A DNA stretch of 64,000 nt, taken from Oikopleura dioica. Its lineage: Eukaryota; Chordata; Appendicularia; Copelata; Oikopleuridae. Both the position numbers and the translations under genes were made by a program. The stretch spans positions 10,297,001 to 10,361,000 of the forward strand of contig OU015567.1 of the NCBI GenBank assembly GCA_907165135.1, in the 5' to 3' direction. A model generated the notes under the pieces. That model was not told the origin of the DNA. It did not search any database and saw only the letters and a program-made list of their open reading frames with translations. This document shows, piece after piece, positions 25,466 to 35,886 of this stretch (positions are counted from its first letter, which is position 1; each line of letters starts with the position of its first letter).

Positions 25466-28236
25466 TCAATCCATTCCTTTTCCATTCGTTTGGAAGACAT
25501 ACATGACCTCTTCTTCTATAGATCCGTCTTCGCTTAAAATTCTGATCTGCCCGGAGCCATAGTGAGAGCCGCCGTACTTCTTGTAGAAGCAAACGCCGAC
25601 CGATATGATGATGATGGCGAGGAGAACGCAGGAGGAAGTAATCAGCATCAGTGTCAGCCTAAAAAAGAAAGTAATCATCGATTAGGCCCGTTAGCCTGCG
25701 CGTTATAGAACAAAAATAAATCAATAAAACGCTTCGAAAGAGCTTGAAGCTTTTAGGGCCAGAACTGTCAACTTACAGACAGCTACATTTACCATTTGAG
25801 GAAAAGAAATTAGCTTTAAAATTGAGCAAACAAAATTAACCTATCAAAACGAATCAGCACATTTTCCAGCTAAACTTGATAATTCAAATGAATTTCAGAA
25901 AATTGATTTTCATTAAACTACGTATCAAAAATATCTTAAAGTCTGAGACGTGCGTCAGCGATAAAAAAAACGATCTCCACCCATCAATAATCGCCCAGTA
26001 ATTGATCTGCTGGTCCGTGAGAACAAATACGGGCGGGCAAAAATCATCCCCCGACACCTCCCCAGACAGTAGACTGGTATTTTCTCACAGTAACGTAAGC
26101 AGGCCTCGGAAACTATTTTTATTGCGTTACTTTTTCCTGTTATTTCAAAATAAAACGCTCTTTTTCGACGGACAAGGAGAATCTTGGAAGAAAACCTATG
26201 ATGTCTTTTGCTGATCGATGATCAGTCACGAGGTCACGTGTGTTCTTTTGGGTATATATTTAAAAGAGCTTATGGCTACATGTAGCCTGCTGCTGTGTGC
26301 CATTATAAGACCAGTCAGAAAATGGCAGTAGATCTTGTCAAATCTTCGAATTTTTCGCGCGTCTTTTAGTGTGTCATCAGTAGATCCAAAAACTTGATAA
26401 AAGCTAAATTAGCTACCGCGATTATCATTCCTGAATGACGGACTCTCATCCGTCATTCAGTCGTTTGGACATTTTACAATGCAAAATTTGTCCGAACGAG
26501 CGAAAATTGCGTGGGCGGCCCTGATTGTCCCGTCACTCAGAAATGATAATCATGGTATAATATTATATTAGTGCTCGGGAAAAACAGTTTACGCCTGGCT
26601 GAATTCGACAACAACGATTTCAGGAGAGCCTATACTGGATAGGGAGCATATTGAGTTTCAACGAAAACTTCTTTCTCAAAATCGAGAAGCCGCTTGCGGC
26701 CTCGTTCAAACGAAAAATATAAACGCGGCTTTAGCGGCTCTTTTACTCGCAGCCGCAAGCGGTTTCTTGATTTTCAGTTAGATTCGGTTTCTATTTTTCC
26801 GTCCCTTGCTGCGTATCATGCATAATTAAGGATCTGCCACTTTTCGATGAGGAATCTCATTAGGAATTCAGCTTTCTCGCTGTGATATGGTCTCGTGAGC
26901 CAAAAATAATAAAATAGAATGGATAAAATAGAATTTTTTATTCTGTAGTTCAATAATTGAACCTTCGCCAGTAGGAGAAGCTCCTTAGAATTTATATCAT
27001 AAGGTCAATGCATATTGATAGAGTTCCAGTTCGAATTCGATTTTCTAAAAGAATTGAGAATATTTGAGTGTGAAGTTTTTACGAGTTTACACTTTTCTTT
27101 CCAAGTTCTTCTGTTTAGTTTCATCGTAAAAATGGAAATTCTCATGGCTACGAAAATAGAGCGTCTACTTTTACTGTTGGAAATTTCCAGAGGGCTAAAG
27201 CAAGTAGGGTTAAAGTCGAAAAGTGGTAGTTTCAAGGCAAGACAGTATCAACGCCATCTCGAGATTGACGCAAATTTACTGTGTTTGGCAAGTTTCCCAT
27301 TATAAGAAATTTAAGGGAGAAGAGCTCTGAGACGAGTTTTTTACGATTATTAGTTGTAATACGGGGGTTTTTGGCGGATGACGTGTGAATGTGTGTTTTG
27401 AAGTTTTATTACCGGAAAAGGGCTGGAGTGAAAAGGTTCCTTTTGATTCCAGATTTTGATTTAAAAAAACAACGAGAAATTATTTTACGATTGTTTACGA
27501 AAATCATGTTATTGAGAAGCCTCGTTTGAAAAGGGGGACCAGGGCTGGATATTTTGAAATCAACAAAAATCTCAAACCCCGAAAAAAACATGAATCATCA
27601 TCTCATCCGTTTCAAAAATGCAATCTCAGAAAATTTTCTGTCTGAGATCTCAATTTTCGATTTTGCAAAAAAATGATATTTGAAATGCTGAGATCTCAAT
27701 TATCTCAGAAAACTGCGTGAGTTGGATACGCGTGTTGCAATGAAATGAAATTTGAAATTCTGAGATCTCAAGCATTTCAGGTCCATCTGAACCAATCACA
27801 AGTCTTGCTCTAAGCCCGCGACGTTTGTCCGCGGCCCTCGCGCGGTTTGCAAAATTTTGAGATTTGAGATCTCGAGATCTCAGCAATCTCAAGAATGGAA
27901 AAAATTATGACGAGGGAGTTGCAATAATATTGAAATTTGAGATTTGTTGAGATGGTGCAAAATTTTGAGATAGAAATGAGATAAAAATTGATTTGAAATT
28001 TTTGCTGATTTCAAAATATCCAGCCCTGAGGGGGACTCTCTGGTGATTATTTTTCGAAAATTCTGGCGAAAATGATGAATCGATTCGCGGAAGAAGGGCC
28101 AAAGAATGAGAGAAAACCTCTGATTTTTAAAGACATCGGCCACAGCTTCGGTCATTTGCATTTCGCCTGTGGTTGCATTTTGCGCCGCAGCGAGCCACGG
28201 CAACGAAACGACGAGGATTCTTCGTAAAGTCTTCAT
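25466..28236 (-). CDS. Candidate small single-pass membrane protein, unrecognised
   Basis: Two exons are proposed. Exon 1 (28118-28236) encodes a signal peptide, MKTLRRILVVSLPWLAAAQ, then NATTGEMQMTEAVADVFKNQ with one N-glycosylation site. Exon 2 (25466-25658) encodes a membrane span (LMLITSSCVLLAIIIISVGV), then a short cytoplasmic tail starting CFYKKYGG and ending TNGKGMD. The donor (CAG AG/GTTTTC) and acceptor (TTTTTTAG/G) phases agree, giving about 103 residues. The connecting intron would be 2,459 nt, long for this genome, but it contains a 489-bp hAT-like MITE. The two exons could instead belong to different genes. No family assigned. Confidence 0.42.
26678..26774. repeat. Short inverted repeat
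   Basis: AAATCGAGAAGCCGCTTGCGG-type arm at about 26678-26700 is mirrored at about 26751-26774 with three mismatches and a 50-bp loop. A related GCCTGCGGCTTCGA segment occurs near 28630. Confidence 0.5.
27540..28028. mobile_element. hAT-like MITE
   Basis: 489 bp with exact 8-bp target duplications AGGGGGAC (27532-27539 and 28029-28036). Terminal inverted repeats are at least 37 bp long, beginning CAGGGCTGGATATTTTGAAA on both strands with only about two differences. The interior is rich in TGAGATCTCAAT-like units. No coding frame. Confidence 0.92.
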
Positions 28237-29202
28237 CTCTTTCTTCAAATTGGTATTTTTGCAGAGATTTTTTCGTAACTTCTCATTTTTCTTCTTTCAG
28301 CTTCTCTTTTCGATTTTTCTTCGTTGTCAAATCTCTCTTTTTTCTTCTTTGATAAAAGGATTAGAAAGGGTGTAAAAACAGGCCTTTTCTTGACACTTGC
28401 TTTTGGCGATGAAAAAATTAAAGGAGAATAAAGAGGCGGGCTGCTGTTTTGTGTAGATTTCGCCCTATGGCCGCGGCGCAGCCCGAGCGCGCGAAGTCGG
28501 AACTCGCGAGCGCCCCACTCGATAACTTTAATTCCGACTCGAAAACCTCGATCGAGCCAGTTCGCCCAGCTGAAAATCGCTCTAATTCGAGCCGATAAAG
28601 GAGACCGAACTAACTGCTAACCGTGAAGTCGCCTGCGGCTTCGAGTGAAGGAATAAATTAGCCGCGTGTAGCGCGGCTTTTGCTTTTTCGTTCGAAGCCG
28701 CAAAAGACTTCTCGGACGATTTTTAATAAGGAATTCTGAGTGAAATTCTTACCCCCCTTTTTTATTAGCTCATTGGAAAGAGCGTAAAAAGTTATTCCAG
28801 AATCGCCCGGAAAAGGATGAAATTTCCAAAGAAATGACGTCATGGCACGATTCACAGCACGATTCACAGCTAGATCTATTCAAAAGTTTGTTAATAAATA
28901 CGATTATCATTTGGGAAATCAAAATTTTAATTAAACATTATTCAGAATCGTTTTTCTTCTTGAAACCATGAAAATGCCTTGGTAGATCCTCCTCAGACAA
29001 AATCAGACGTCGATCCTCTTCATATCCTTGAGTTTGACGTCAGAAAACTCCTCTATTGGAAGCACTCTTCTGCATAATGCATACGAATACCGATGAGGAG
29101 GATTTTAGATTAACCTTTTTGGCTGGAAAAGAAATTAGTTTTCAAAAAATGATATAAAATTTTCAAATATCCAATTCGAAATGAATCTCCATTTTCTTTA
29201 TT
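28237..29202. other. No gene seen
   Basis: About 1 kb with a GC-richer patch at 28450-28640 (CGCGAGCGCCCCACTCG and similar). No supported frame or RNA fold was recognised. Confidence 0.4.
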
Positions 29203-29596
29203 TCAAAATTTCGAACACTTGAATAGATTCTGATAATAAAAGAGAATAGATCTGTATATTTTATTCCCCAGGGTAATATGTAAGATTAGCCGGGCATGTT
29301 CACTTGCAATCCTTTCATCCTTTATTACAAGATCAACTGATGACGTCGAGTTTTCCGACACGCCAGACTTGAGGGGTCTTTTTTCGTTGATTTCCTCCCT
29401 CAGCACTTTTTCTGCAAAAGTCAATCGAGAACATTTTTCCTTGAAAGCGTCGTCTCTAAAAGGACAGGCAAGATGTTGGATCCAGTGAAGTGAGGAAGGA
29501 GTAAATATCAAACCCTCAAATTTGCACTCTTTATCTCGAGCTGTTTGTTTTTGGCCAGCGACTGGGGCCCACCTGACCAGCTGCTTGGTCTGCTCT
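29203..29596 (-). CDS. Possible unrecognised exon, about 130 codons
   Basis: A long open frame begins right after an AATTAAG acceptor-like site and ends at 29203. The composition looks protein-like (KECKFEGLIFTPSSLHWIQH, LTFAEKVLREEINEKRPL, DLVIKDERIASEHARLIL). The last stretch loosely resembles the core strand pattern of FHA domains, but the usual N-terminal glycine-arginine is missing, so I do not assign it. No ATG is present, so an upstream exon would be required. Confidence 0.25.
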
Positions 29597-30675
29597 TAAT
29601 TAAATTGACATTTTACGATGCTCAAATTAGAATCAGAAAAAAATGTATGACGAGAATAACATCCGATGCCAAATGATCTTCACGTGATTCCTGATTCTTG
29701 AATGCGTGAATCTTAATGAATAGAAAACCTAATAATTTTACGATCTGCTTATTATTTTCTCACGCGTTTGAGAAAATCGAAAGCCTAACATGAAAAGTGG
29801 AGGTTCATTACTTCGAAAATAAGCGGTTATGATTTCAATTTGCATCACGGAGTTCCTCAATGAACTTGATGCAAGAAAAAAAAACGCAAATAATAGTAGT
29901 GCTATTTGCCTTGGTTAGGCATTTCAGCTGGAAAATATTTAGCTTGGCCTCAATTTTTAGCTCTATCCTGAGCAGATCTTGTTGATGTTTGAGGAAGATA
30001 ACGAGCCTGAAATCGAAAAAAGAAAATCGCAGAAGTTAATCCGCCACGGAATCCTCGAAATGTTCAAATATTTGGAACCTGATTTGAATCACACCCCTTG
30101 CCCGAGCAATTACGCGCTTGAAACTTGCAGAAAACGTAATCTCATAAACTTTTCATATTCAAGGAATTTTCTAAAAAGATGCCTTTCAAAATTTTATGAC
30201 TTCGCTGATTCCACCTGCTGAATTTTCAACAAAAGAAAGCCTCGAAAAGATTAATTATTAATTATAAAAATGGAAGATTCTGTTTCTCATTTTTATTTGA
30301 AGGAAGAGCAGAAATGCAGTCTTTTCTTTGTTGGTTCCAAAAATAGCGAGCTTTTATTGTGAAATGCCTCGTTGCCATGTAGACCGGGTTCGCTGGTACT
30401 CAGTTTCGCGCCAGTAGCCACGCTAAAGTTAGAATTAGTAATTAACGATTTCTGTAACGCACAAAGATGTTTTCATTATTTACTTGTCTTTGAGTGAACC
30501 ACAGTCATCTGGCCGAGTCACTCATGAAATATTAAGAACCTACTATTGACGCAAAACTATTGAAATGTTTTTCAATTGACGACTTCTGATGAGTCAAAAT
30601 ATTAATTTCAGTAGTTATTTTAATTTAAATTGAAAGCTGGATGTCTCGCAAAAAAAAACAAAAACTGGCACTGAC
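29597..30675. other. No supported gene
   Basis: A plus-strand frame at about 29991-30221 (MFEEDNEPEIEKRKSQ start) is open but has no domain or splice partner. The segment should also contain the missing 3' exon or exons of the secreted-protein gene that ends its visible part at 30676. Confidence 0.35.
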
Positions 30676-31083
30676 CTTTAGCGGAGCTGGTTTCTCGTTC
30701 TCATTTGTCAGATCGTTGGACCAGAGTCCATTTTCGTCAAAGCCGGCCTTGGATAGTTCGAGTTCATCGAGTTTTGTTTGGATCTCGTCACGTGGAAGTT
30801 GACCAAGCGAGCCCCATTCCCGTACCCAATCTACTTTGTTGACGGTAATTGTGATTTTGCCAGCGCCATTATAACCAGTTCGAGTTCTGAAGTTCTGCTT
30901 ATTTTGGGCTGCCATTTAAAGGCTGGGTTACCTTATATCGAGATTTTCAGTTGATCCCGTATTTAATGGCACAGCAAACACACCAGCAAGAGCTGAAATA
31001 GTAAGATTAAAAGTCGCTAAAGAAAAGAGTTCCGGTCGAAAAGTATCCGATATTAGGTTACCTAAGAAGAAAGAGAACTTCAT
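30676..31083 (-). CDS. Small secreted protein, 5' exons (3' end not resolved)
   Basis: Three exons with agreeing phases: 31062-31083, 30932-30992 and 30676-30886. The first two create a clear signal peptide, MKFSFFLALAGVFAVP, only after removing an intron bounded by GTAACC and ATTTCAG. The mature chain begins about LNTGSTENLDIRTRTGYNGA and continues KITITVNKVDWVREWGSLGQ, with many Lys, Glu and Leu and no cysteine. The third exon ends in a phase-0 donor (CTA AAG/GTCAG); the next exon was not found with confidence. No family recognised. Confidence 0.55.
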
Positions 31084-31144
31084 CGCCGGCCGTTTATCTC
31101 TTTCGACGTAAAGCCAAAATAAGTTTACAGTCAGATCTGTAAAG

Positions 31145-31345
31145 TCTCCTGCCGCACCATGTTTACGCTCTGGATCCAAGCACAAACATTGCAAACATTG
31201 CGTTCTGCATTTTTCTGAAACCCGGCCAAAAGCCACAAATGCAAAAGTTCATGGAGCCGGAGTTGATTGGCCTCGTCCAGGACATGTCGGATAAAGGGGT
31301 CCAAAACATCATTCTTGTTCTACTAGAATTAAAAAAAAAAATAAA
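31145..31345 (+). other. Open plus-strand segment upstream of DPY19
   Basis: A frame free of stops encodes a plausible peptide (FCIFLKPGQKPQMQKFMEPE, GLVQDMSDKGVQNIILVLLE). It follows a TGTAAAG acceptor-like site. The complementary strand is also open, so strand and reality are uncertain. It could be an exon of an unknown gene or of a longer DPY19 transcript. Confidence 0.2.
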
Positions 31346-34117
31346 ATGTGGAGAAAGTGTCTTATTTATGGCGCAATTTTTCTTTTAGGAAAAGGTTTAA
31401 TATCCAATGTTTTCAAGAGAAGAATTCAATTAAACCTAGCGAAAGGGGCACTGCAAATTGTTTCGACAAGAATTCAAAGATTCAGGTTATGGCCACTAGA
31501 ATTGCTCAGGGAGACTGAAGCGATAACTCAAGAAGATGCAAGAGAAGTGATTCTTTACTCCGAGTCTGGTAAGAATATGTTATATCTTGTCAGCATTTTT
31601 GTATTTTCAGCATTCTACTATTCTTTCTTCAAAAAAGCTGCTCTTGGCGGGGATCTAACACGTGATTTACGTGCTCAACATCGCGAACGGATTAACCCGT
31701 TGAAAGAATATACAATTCTTCCGGAGAGAATTTTCGCGTGGATTTATCGGAGCACAGGTGCAAAGTCTCAGTCGATGGTCTTATGGTATCTGGGGAATGT
31801 TTCGTATTTCCAGGGACTCTTATCGGTCACACTCGGAATATTGATACTCAAGCTGACGAATGTGAAAAGTGCTCTGCTAGCTCAGGCACTTTTTATTGCC
31901 ATGGGACTACGGACGTGGTTATGAATTGCTTTTATAAGTCTTGTTGATTTTTAAATAAAGGATGAGCTTAGAAGAAATAACCAAAAAATGAGAGGGTAGC
32001 CGAACAGCCCTGGCATTTTGTTTGCGCGAGAGCTTTGGAATTCCACTGTTCGTGATGAAAACTTATTTTGTCATTCGAGGAGCCACGACGGATAAGACTG
32101 GTCAATGTTCAAGGTTACTGCAAATCGTATTTGGCGTCTCGATGCTCTTGACCTGGCAGTTTTCGCAATTTCTTCTCCTGGCAGAACTTCTTGCTGTCGC
32201 GAGTTTGTTTATGTTCAACTTAGGCATGGGTTTATTATTACGATTTAAATTAACCTTACTTATTCAAAACAACATATTTTAACCGAATGAAACAGCAACG
32301 GAATCGCAATTATTGGACTTGGGACTTGTCAATTTGATCAGCTTACTCAAGGAATCGCTTGATAAAAGTTCAAGTGTGGACTTTGTCATTTTCTTCCATC
32401 GCTATTTATAATTCAATTTTCAATATCGAAAATTGACTCTTTTAATTGACACGCAGAATATAGTTAAATGAACTGACGGCTGACGCAGCAAATGTTGAGC
32501 GGTGAAAAAGGGGCACTACTTACGATATAACGACCCATTTATTATCCAGTCCTTTGCGTTATCGATTGCTTTGGGGACACAAGTTCTTAGACTGCCAGTA
32601 ATTCGCCAGTATCGAAATTATATCAAACTTCCAATCGCACTGGCGACGGGGTTATTGGTGAAGTTTGTCTTAAGTTCACTAGGAACGGAGTCAGAATGGA
32701 TCTTCCTTGATTTCATTGTGCATTTAATAGTGTCGTCATTGGAGAAAACCTAATCTGATCCCGTTAAAAGGACCATCAACTCGTAACGCGCATATAATCG
32801 AATATCTGAAAGAGCAATTAGGCCTCACTCGGACGACATTATTCTCCGCGCGGCTATATACATGCGACGATACATTTGGATACTTGCCCTTTGCGGATTG
32901 CTTAATGCTATCAAAGAATCTAATATTGCCGTTGACCGTTTTTGCGGCGTGTCTCCTGGCCTACAGAGCTTTTAGCAATGGCCTTAGCACTGGCGGCAGG
33001 ACTGTTCTCAAACCGTATCTTCGCGCCGAAAACTACATCTTTGCTCTCTCATTAATTCTCCTCTGCCTTGCAGTGCTCACCAGACGCCTCAAATTTGTCT
33101 TCATACCGTTCGGAATCATTACTGCATCATTGATGTCAGCCAAACTGGAAAATAAGATAAAATTTGGGAAATGGCTCTTTTTAGTTGCGCAGATTGCAAT
33201 CATCATCAATCATGGATTTCAAAGTTACAATTCTGTTAAACAGGTCGCATTCACACCGTCCACTTGGGAGCAAATTCAGGTATTGTAGGTGTTTACAGAG
33301 CTGCTTAAAGTATCTCTACAAGGTCCTGCAATTTATCAAGACAAATATCAAAAAACCTTCCGTTTTCACCGGAAACATGGCAACAATGGCGATGATCTAC
33401 GTCGGAACAAATCATACGGTCACCAATAATCCACACTTTGAGTCGGTCAACAGCCAAGAGGCGAATACAAAAGCATATCAAGTCTACGGCCGACAGAGTA
33501 ACCAAGAGTACTGGGAAGAATTACTCAGGCGCGGAATAACGCATGTTGTTGTAAATATGCATGAATGCGTAAGGACAGGGTTCATCTGCTCGGTTTTTCT
33601 ATGAGAATTAGTCTGGATACTGTTAATTATCTCGCAAAATATATGAGCCCATCGAAAGATCTAATGATAAAAAATGCTCTGTAGCAGACTCGATAGATCT
33701 TCATAACGGCGATGCGTCTTTTGGTAAGTCGCTGGAGCAAACAATTGATATTTTGATGATTTATTTTAAGTTGACGGAAGATTTTCGAAGAAAGAAGATT
33801 TGAAGCCACGATGGTGTTCGTTTATCAACGATGAGTACGATGTCTACAGCTATTACATGAGTTTGCCGGACGATGCGAAGAAAGAATTCAAAATTGATGA
33901 AGAGACAGCACCTTACAGGATAGTGTTAAAAGTTAATTTCATAGATCAAAAGTAGAATTTTATTCTGACGTTTTTATAACACAGTTAAAGAGACGAAAGC
34001 TCTGGAACGACTGGGCGAGAACTTTTCAATCTCATATTTGACAATGGAAATACGAAAATTTACCATGTGACGGTAGCGGCCAAACAGAAAGAATCAGATG
34101 AAATAAAATGGCTCTAG
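31346..34117 (+). CDS. DPY19-type protein C-mannosyltransferase
   Basis: DPY19 enzymes sit in the ER membrane and attach mannose to the first Trp of WxxW motifs in TSP1 repeats. Aligning segments in order: AFYYSFFKKAALGGDLTRDL, TRTALAFCLRESFGIPLFV (vertebrate counterpart: the ...LRESFSYPF region), MLLTWQFSQFLLLAELLA, RNAHIIEYLKEQ ... RLYTCDDTFGY, then PSVFTGNMATMAMIYVG with TNNPHFESVNSQEANTKAYQ (counterpart: FAGAMPTMAS ... NHPHYED), KKCSVADSIDLHNG and the C-terminal LFNLIFDNGNTKIYHV. At least nine exons. Clear boundaries include 31346-31568, 31611-31914 and 33280-33323 (intron). The junction at 32682/32771 needs a GA-AG intron; the segment 32230-32500 and the exon near 33560-33770 are not fully resolved. 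The ATG at 31346 is provisional. Confidence 0.88.
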
Positions 34118-34142
34118 TATTTTCTAGTTTATTCAAATACAG

Positions 34143-34821
34143 TTAACCTTACGACGACAAACGAAAATTTCCCCCTACGACGACAATGTGTCGTATATGA
34201 CACATTGCCTTTACTGCCCTCTAGAGGCGACTATAGAGGCCAAAGCAGGGCCTTATGCCACATTGGAACCAAAATTATACTCTGGAACAAAATTCAAGCC
34301 TCCACTCTAACCCGAACTCGAACCAAAATCCCCGAAAAAATGTATAATTTTGCCGGCGGAATATATCCTACCGACGACAATGTGTCGTATATGACACATC
34401 GCCTCTACCGCCTTCTAGAGGCCATTTTATAGGCCGAACTCCGGTCTAAATAAAAGCTCGAGCCCAAATCAGAATCTGGGACAGTTCTTAGACCCAGACA
34501 GATACCCAAACCCGACCCAGAACCCAAAAATTCAATTTCTTCTTCGGCGGAAAAAAGTCCTACCGACGACAATGTGTCATATATGACACATTTTCAATGC
34601 ATTCGTGTGTCATATACGACACACTAGTAGCGAAGCGAAATTCGCTATTCTCATGCATTTGTAGCGAAGCAGCGCCCATTAAGTTGATACCTCGTGAAAG
34701 CTTAGCGAAAAGTAGGGGCATAAAGGGGGGTCAGCGAAATTCTTAGACCATGTTACAAATGAGTAACGGGCGTTTGAAACTCTTGGTGTCATATATGACA
34801 CACTTGGCGTCGTAAGGTTAA
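34143..34821. mobile_element. piggyBac-like MITE
   Basis: The element (34147-34817) is bounded by TTAA on both sides, the piggyBac target. Terminal inverted repeats are CCTTACGACGACAA (left) and CCTTACGACGCCAA (right, complement). Inside, the palindromic unit GTGTCGTATATGACAC and variants occurs about five times. No transposase frame. Confidence 0.85.
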
Positions 34822-34893
34822 GACGATATATGAGCTTAGGCGTATTATGCAGTAAACATTTATAGCGTGTTCAAATCAGCAAGCATAATCAGA

Positions 34894-35199
34894 CTAGAAA
34901 AGAAGAAATATAGAAAATATATTACAACATACGAAAATGATAAATAAACAGAAAAGAAATGAGCTTATAGCATTGGAAAGGTATTCAACGAAACAAATAA
35001 CTTTTTGGAGGTAGGGGGCAACAAAGTTTCTGAGTCGTATACATCTCTGTTTGACATATTCAAAGACTAGTCCTGGCAAGAAAAGCAGAAAAAGAGCAAT
35101 AAATATATCGCTCACTCCACAGAATGAAAGTATTTTAAAGAATAGATTCAACCACTTTCGTAGATAATCTTCAATCCGTAGAAACACACTTCCACTCAT
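34894..35199 (-). CDS. Small multi-pass membrane protein, unrecognised (paralogue of 35349-35618)
   Basis: A single-exon frame of 101 codons starting MSGSVFLRIEDYLRKWLNLF. Hydrophobic segments: FCGVSDIFIALFLLFLPGL and, near the C-terminus, AISSFLFCLFIIFVCC. It resembles the divergent neighbour at 35349 across the first 75 residues, notably MSG at the start, G(V/L)(S/N)DI(F/W)I(A/L)LFL(L/T)F(L/I)P and a following basic segment with RI or RL. The start ATGs are 149 bp apart. No known family recognised. Confidence 0.6.
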   Translation of the reverse strand: MSGSVFLRIEDYLRKWLNLFFKILSFCGVSDIFIALFLLFLPGLVFEYVKQRCIRLRNFVAPYLQKVICFVEYLSNAISSFLFCLFIIFVCCNIFSIFLLF

Positions 35200-35348
35200 A
35201 AAAAATCCTGCTTAGTTAATTTTCTTAAAAGTAAATTACAACGTGGGGTAGCCCAGCAGATGCGCTCAAGAGTAAAATTTTAGTTTGCAGAGTGACACTC
35301 TTCGCGCAAATAGCTATTGAAATTTGAAGATATATTTAACTCGCCTCA
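35200..35348. promoter_or_regulatory. Probable bidirectional promoter between paralogues
   Basis: 149 bp between two divergently transcribed, related frames. No TATA consensus was convincingly identified; inferred from geometry alone. Confidence 0.4.
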
Positions 35349-35618
35349 ATGAGCGGCCCAATTCTCTATCATTTTTTCGAGTTCCTGCCAAGCTGGATTG
35401 TAGAGATCATCAATGTTTTGCGTAGAAGCGGGCTTAACGACATCTGGATACTTCTTTTCCTGACATTCATTCCTGCTTACTTCCTTACTTCACTTGGAGG
35501 GCGAATCGCGAATCTAATCAGAAGAGTGCTTGATATTATTTCCTATTTTATAAATGGTTATTATAGAATTCTTTACATGATGAATCCAGGTTTCAGAACG
35601 GTAAAAGATAGAACATAG
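35349..35618 (+). CDS. Small membrane protein, unrecognised (paralogue of 34894-35199)
   Basis: Frame of 89 residues starting MSGPILYHFFEFLPSWIVEI. The main hydrophobic segment is SGLNDIWILLFLTFIPAYFL, followed by a weaker one (IRRVLDIISYFINGYYRIL). A GTAAAAG donor-like site occurs just before the stop, and an open segment follows at about 35697-35808, so the true C-terminus may be encoded by a further exon. Function unknown. Confidence 0.55.
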   Translation: MSGPILYHFFEFLPSWIVEIINVLRRSGLNDIWILLFLTFIPAYFLTSLGGRIANLIRRVLDIISYFINGYYRILYMMNPGFRTVKDRT

Positions 35619-35886
35619 TATTTAACTTTTGAGTTTAAGGGCTTTATCTATCTTTCAATGATTTGTGGAACACTTCTTTGCTACAAATTTCTGAACACCG
35701 TAGCAATCATCAGTACAAATAACGCAAACGTCCGAATAGAAACTATACAGAAGGAACTACTCGAGAATGGATTCGCAAGAACAAATCAGATTGGCGCTGA
35801 CCGTGGTTAGCTTCTTATCAATTTTCGAATAAACGAACATGATACGAAAATAAATTAATCATAAAAGCATCTTCGATCAAAATTTA

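Noticed and set aside
29991-30221. Plus-strand frame starting MFEEDNEPEIEKRKSQ
   Set aside because: No domain, no adjacent exon and AT-rich codon use; could be chance.
31145-31240. Treating the minus-strand frame 30928-31236 as one continuous protein
   Set aside because: It runs through an intron bounded by GTAACC and ATTTCAG; splicing gives a proper signal peptide, so the unspliced frame is an artefact.
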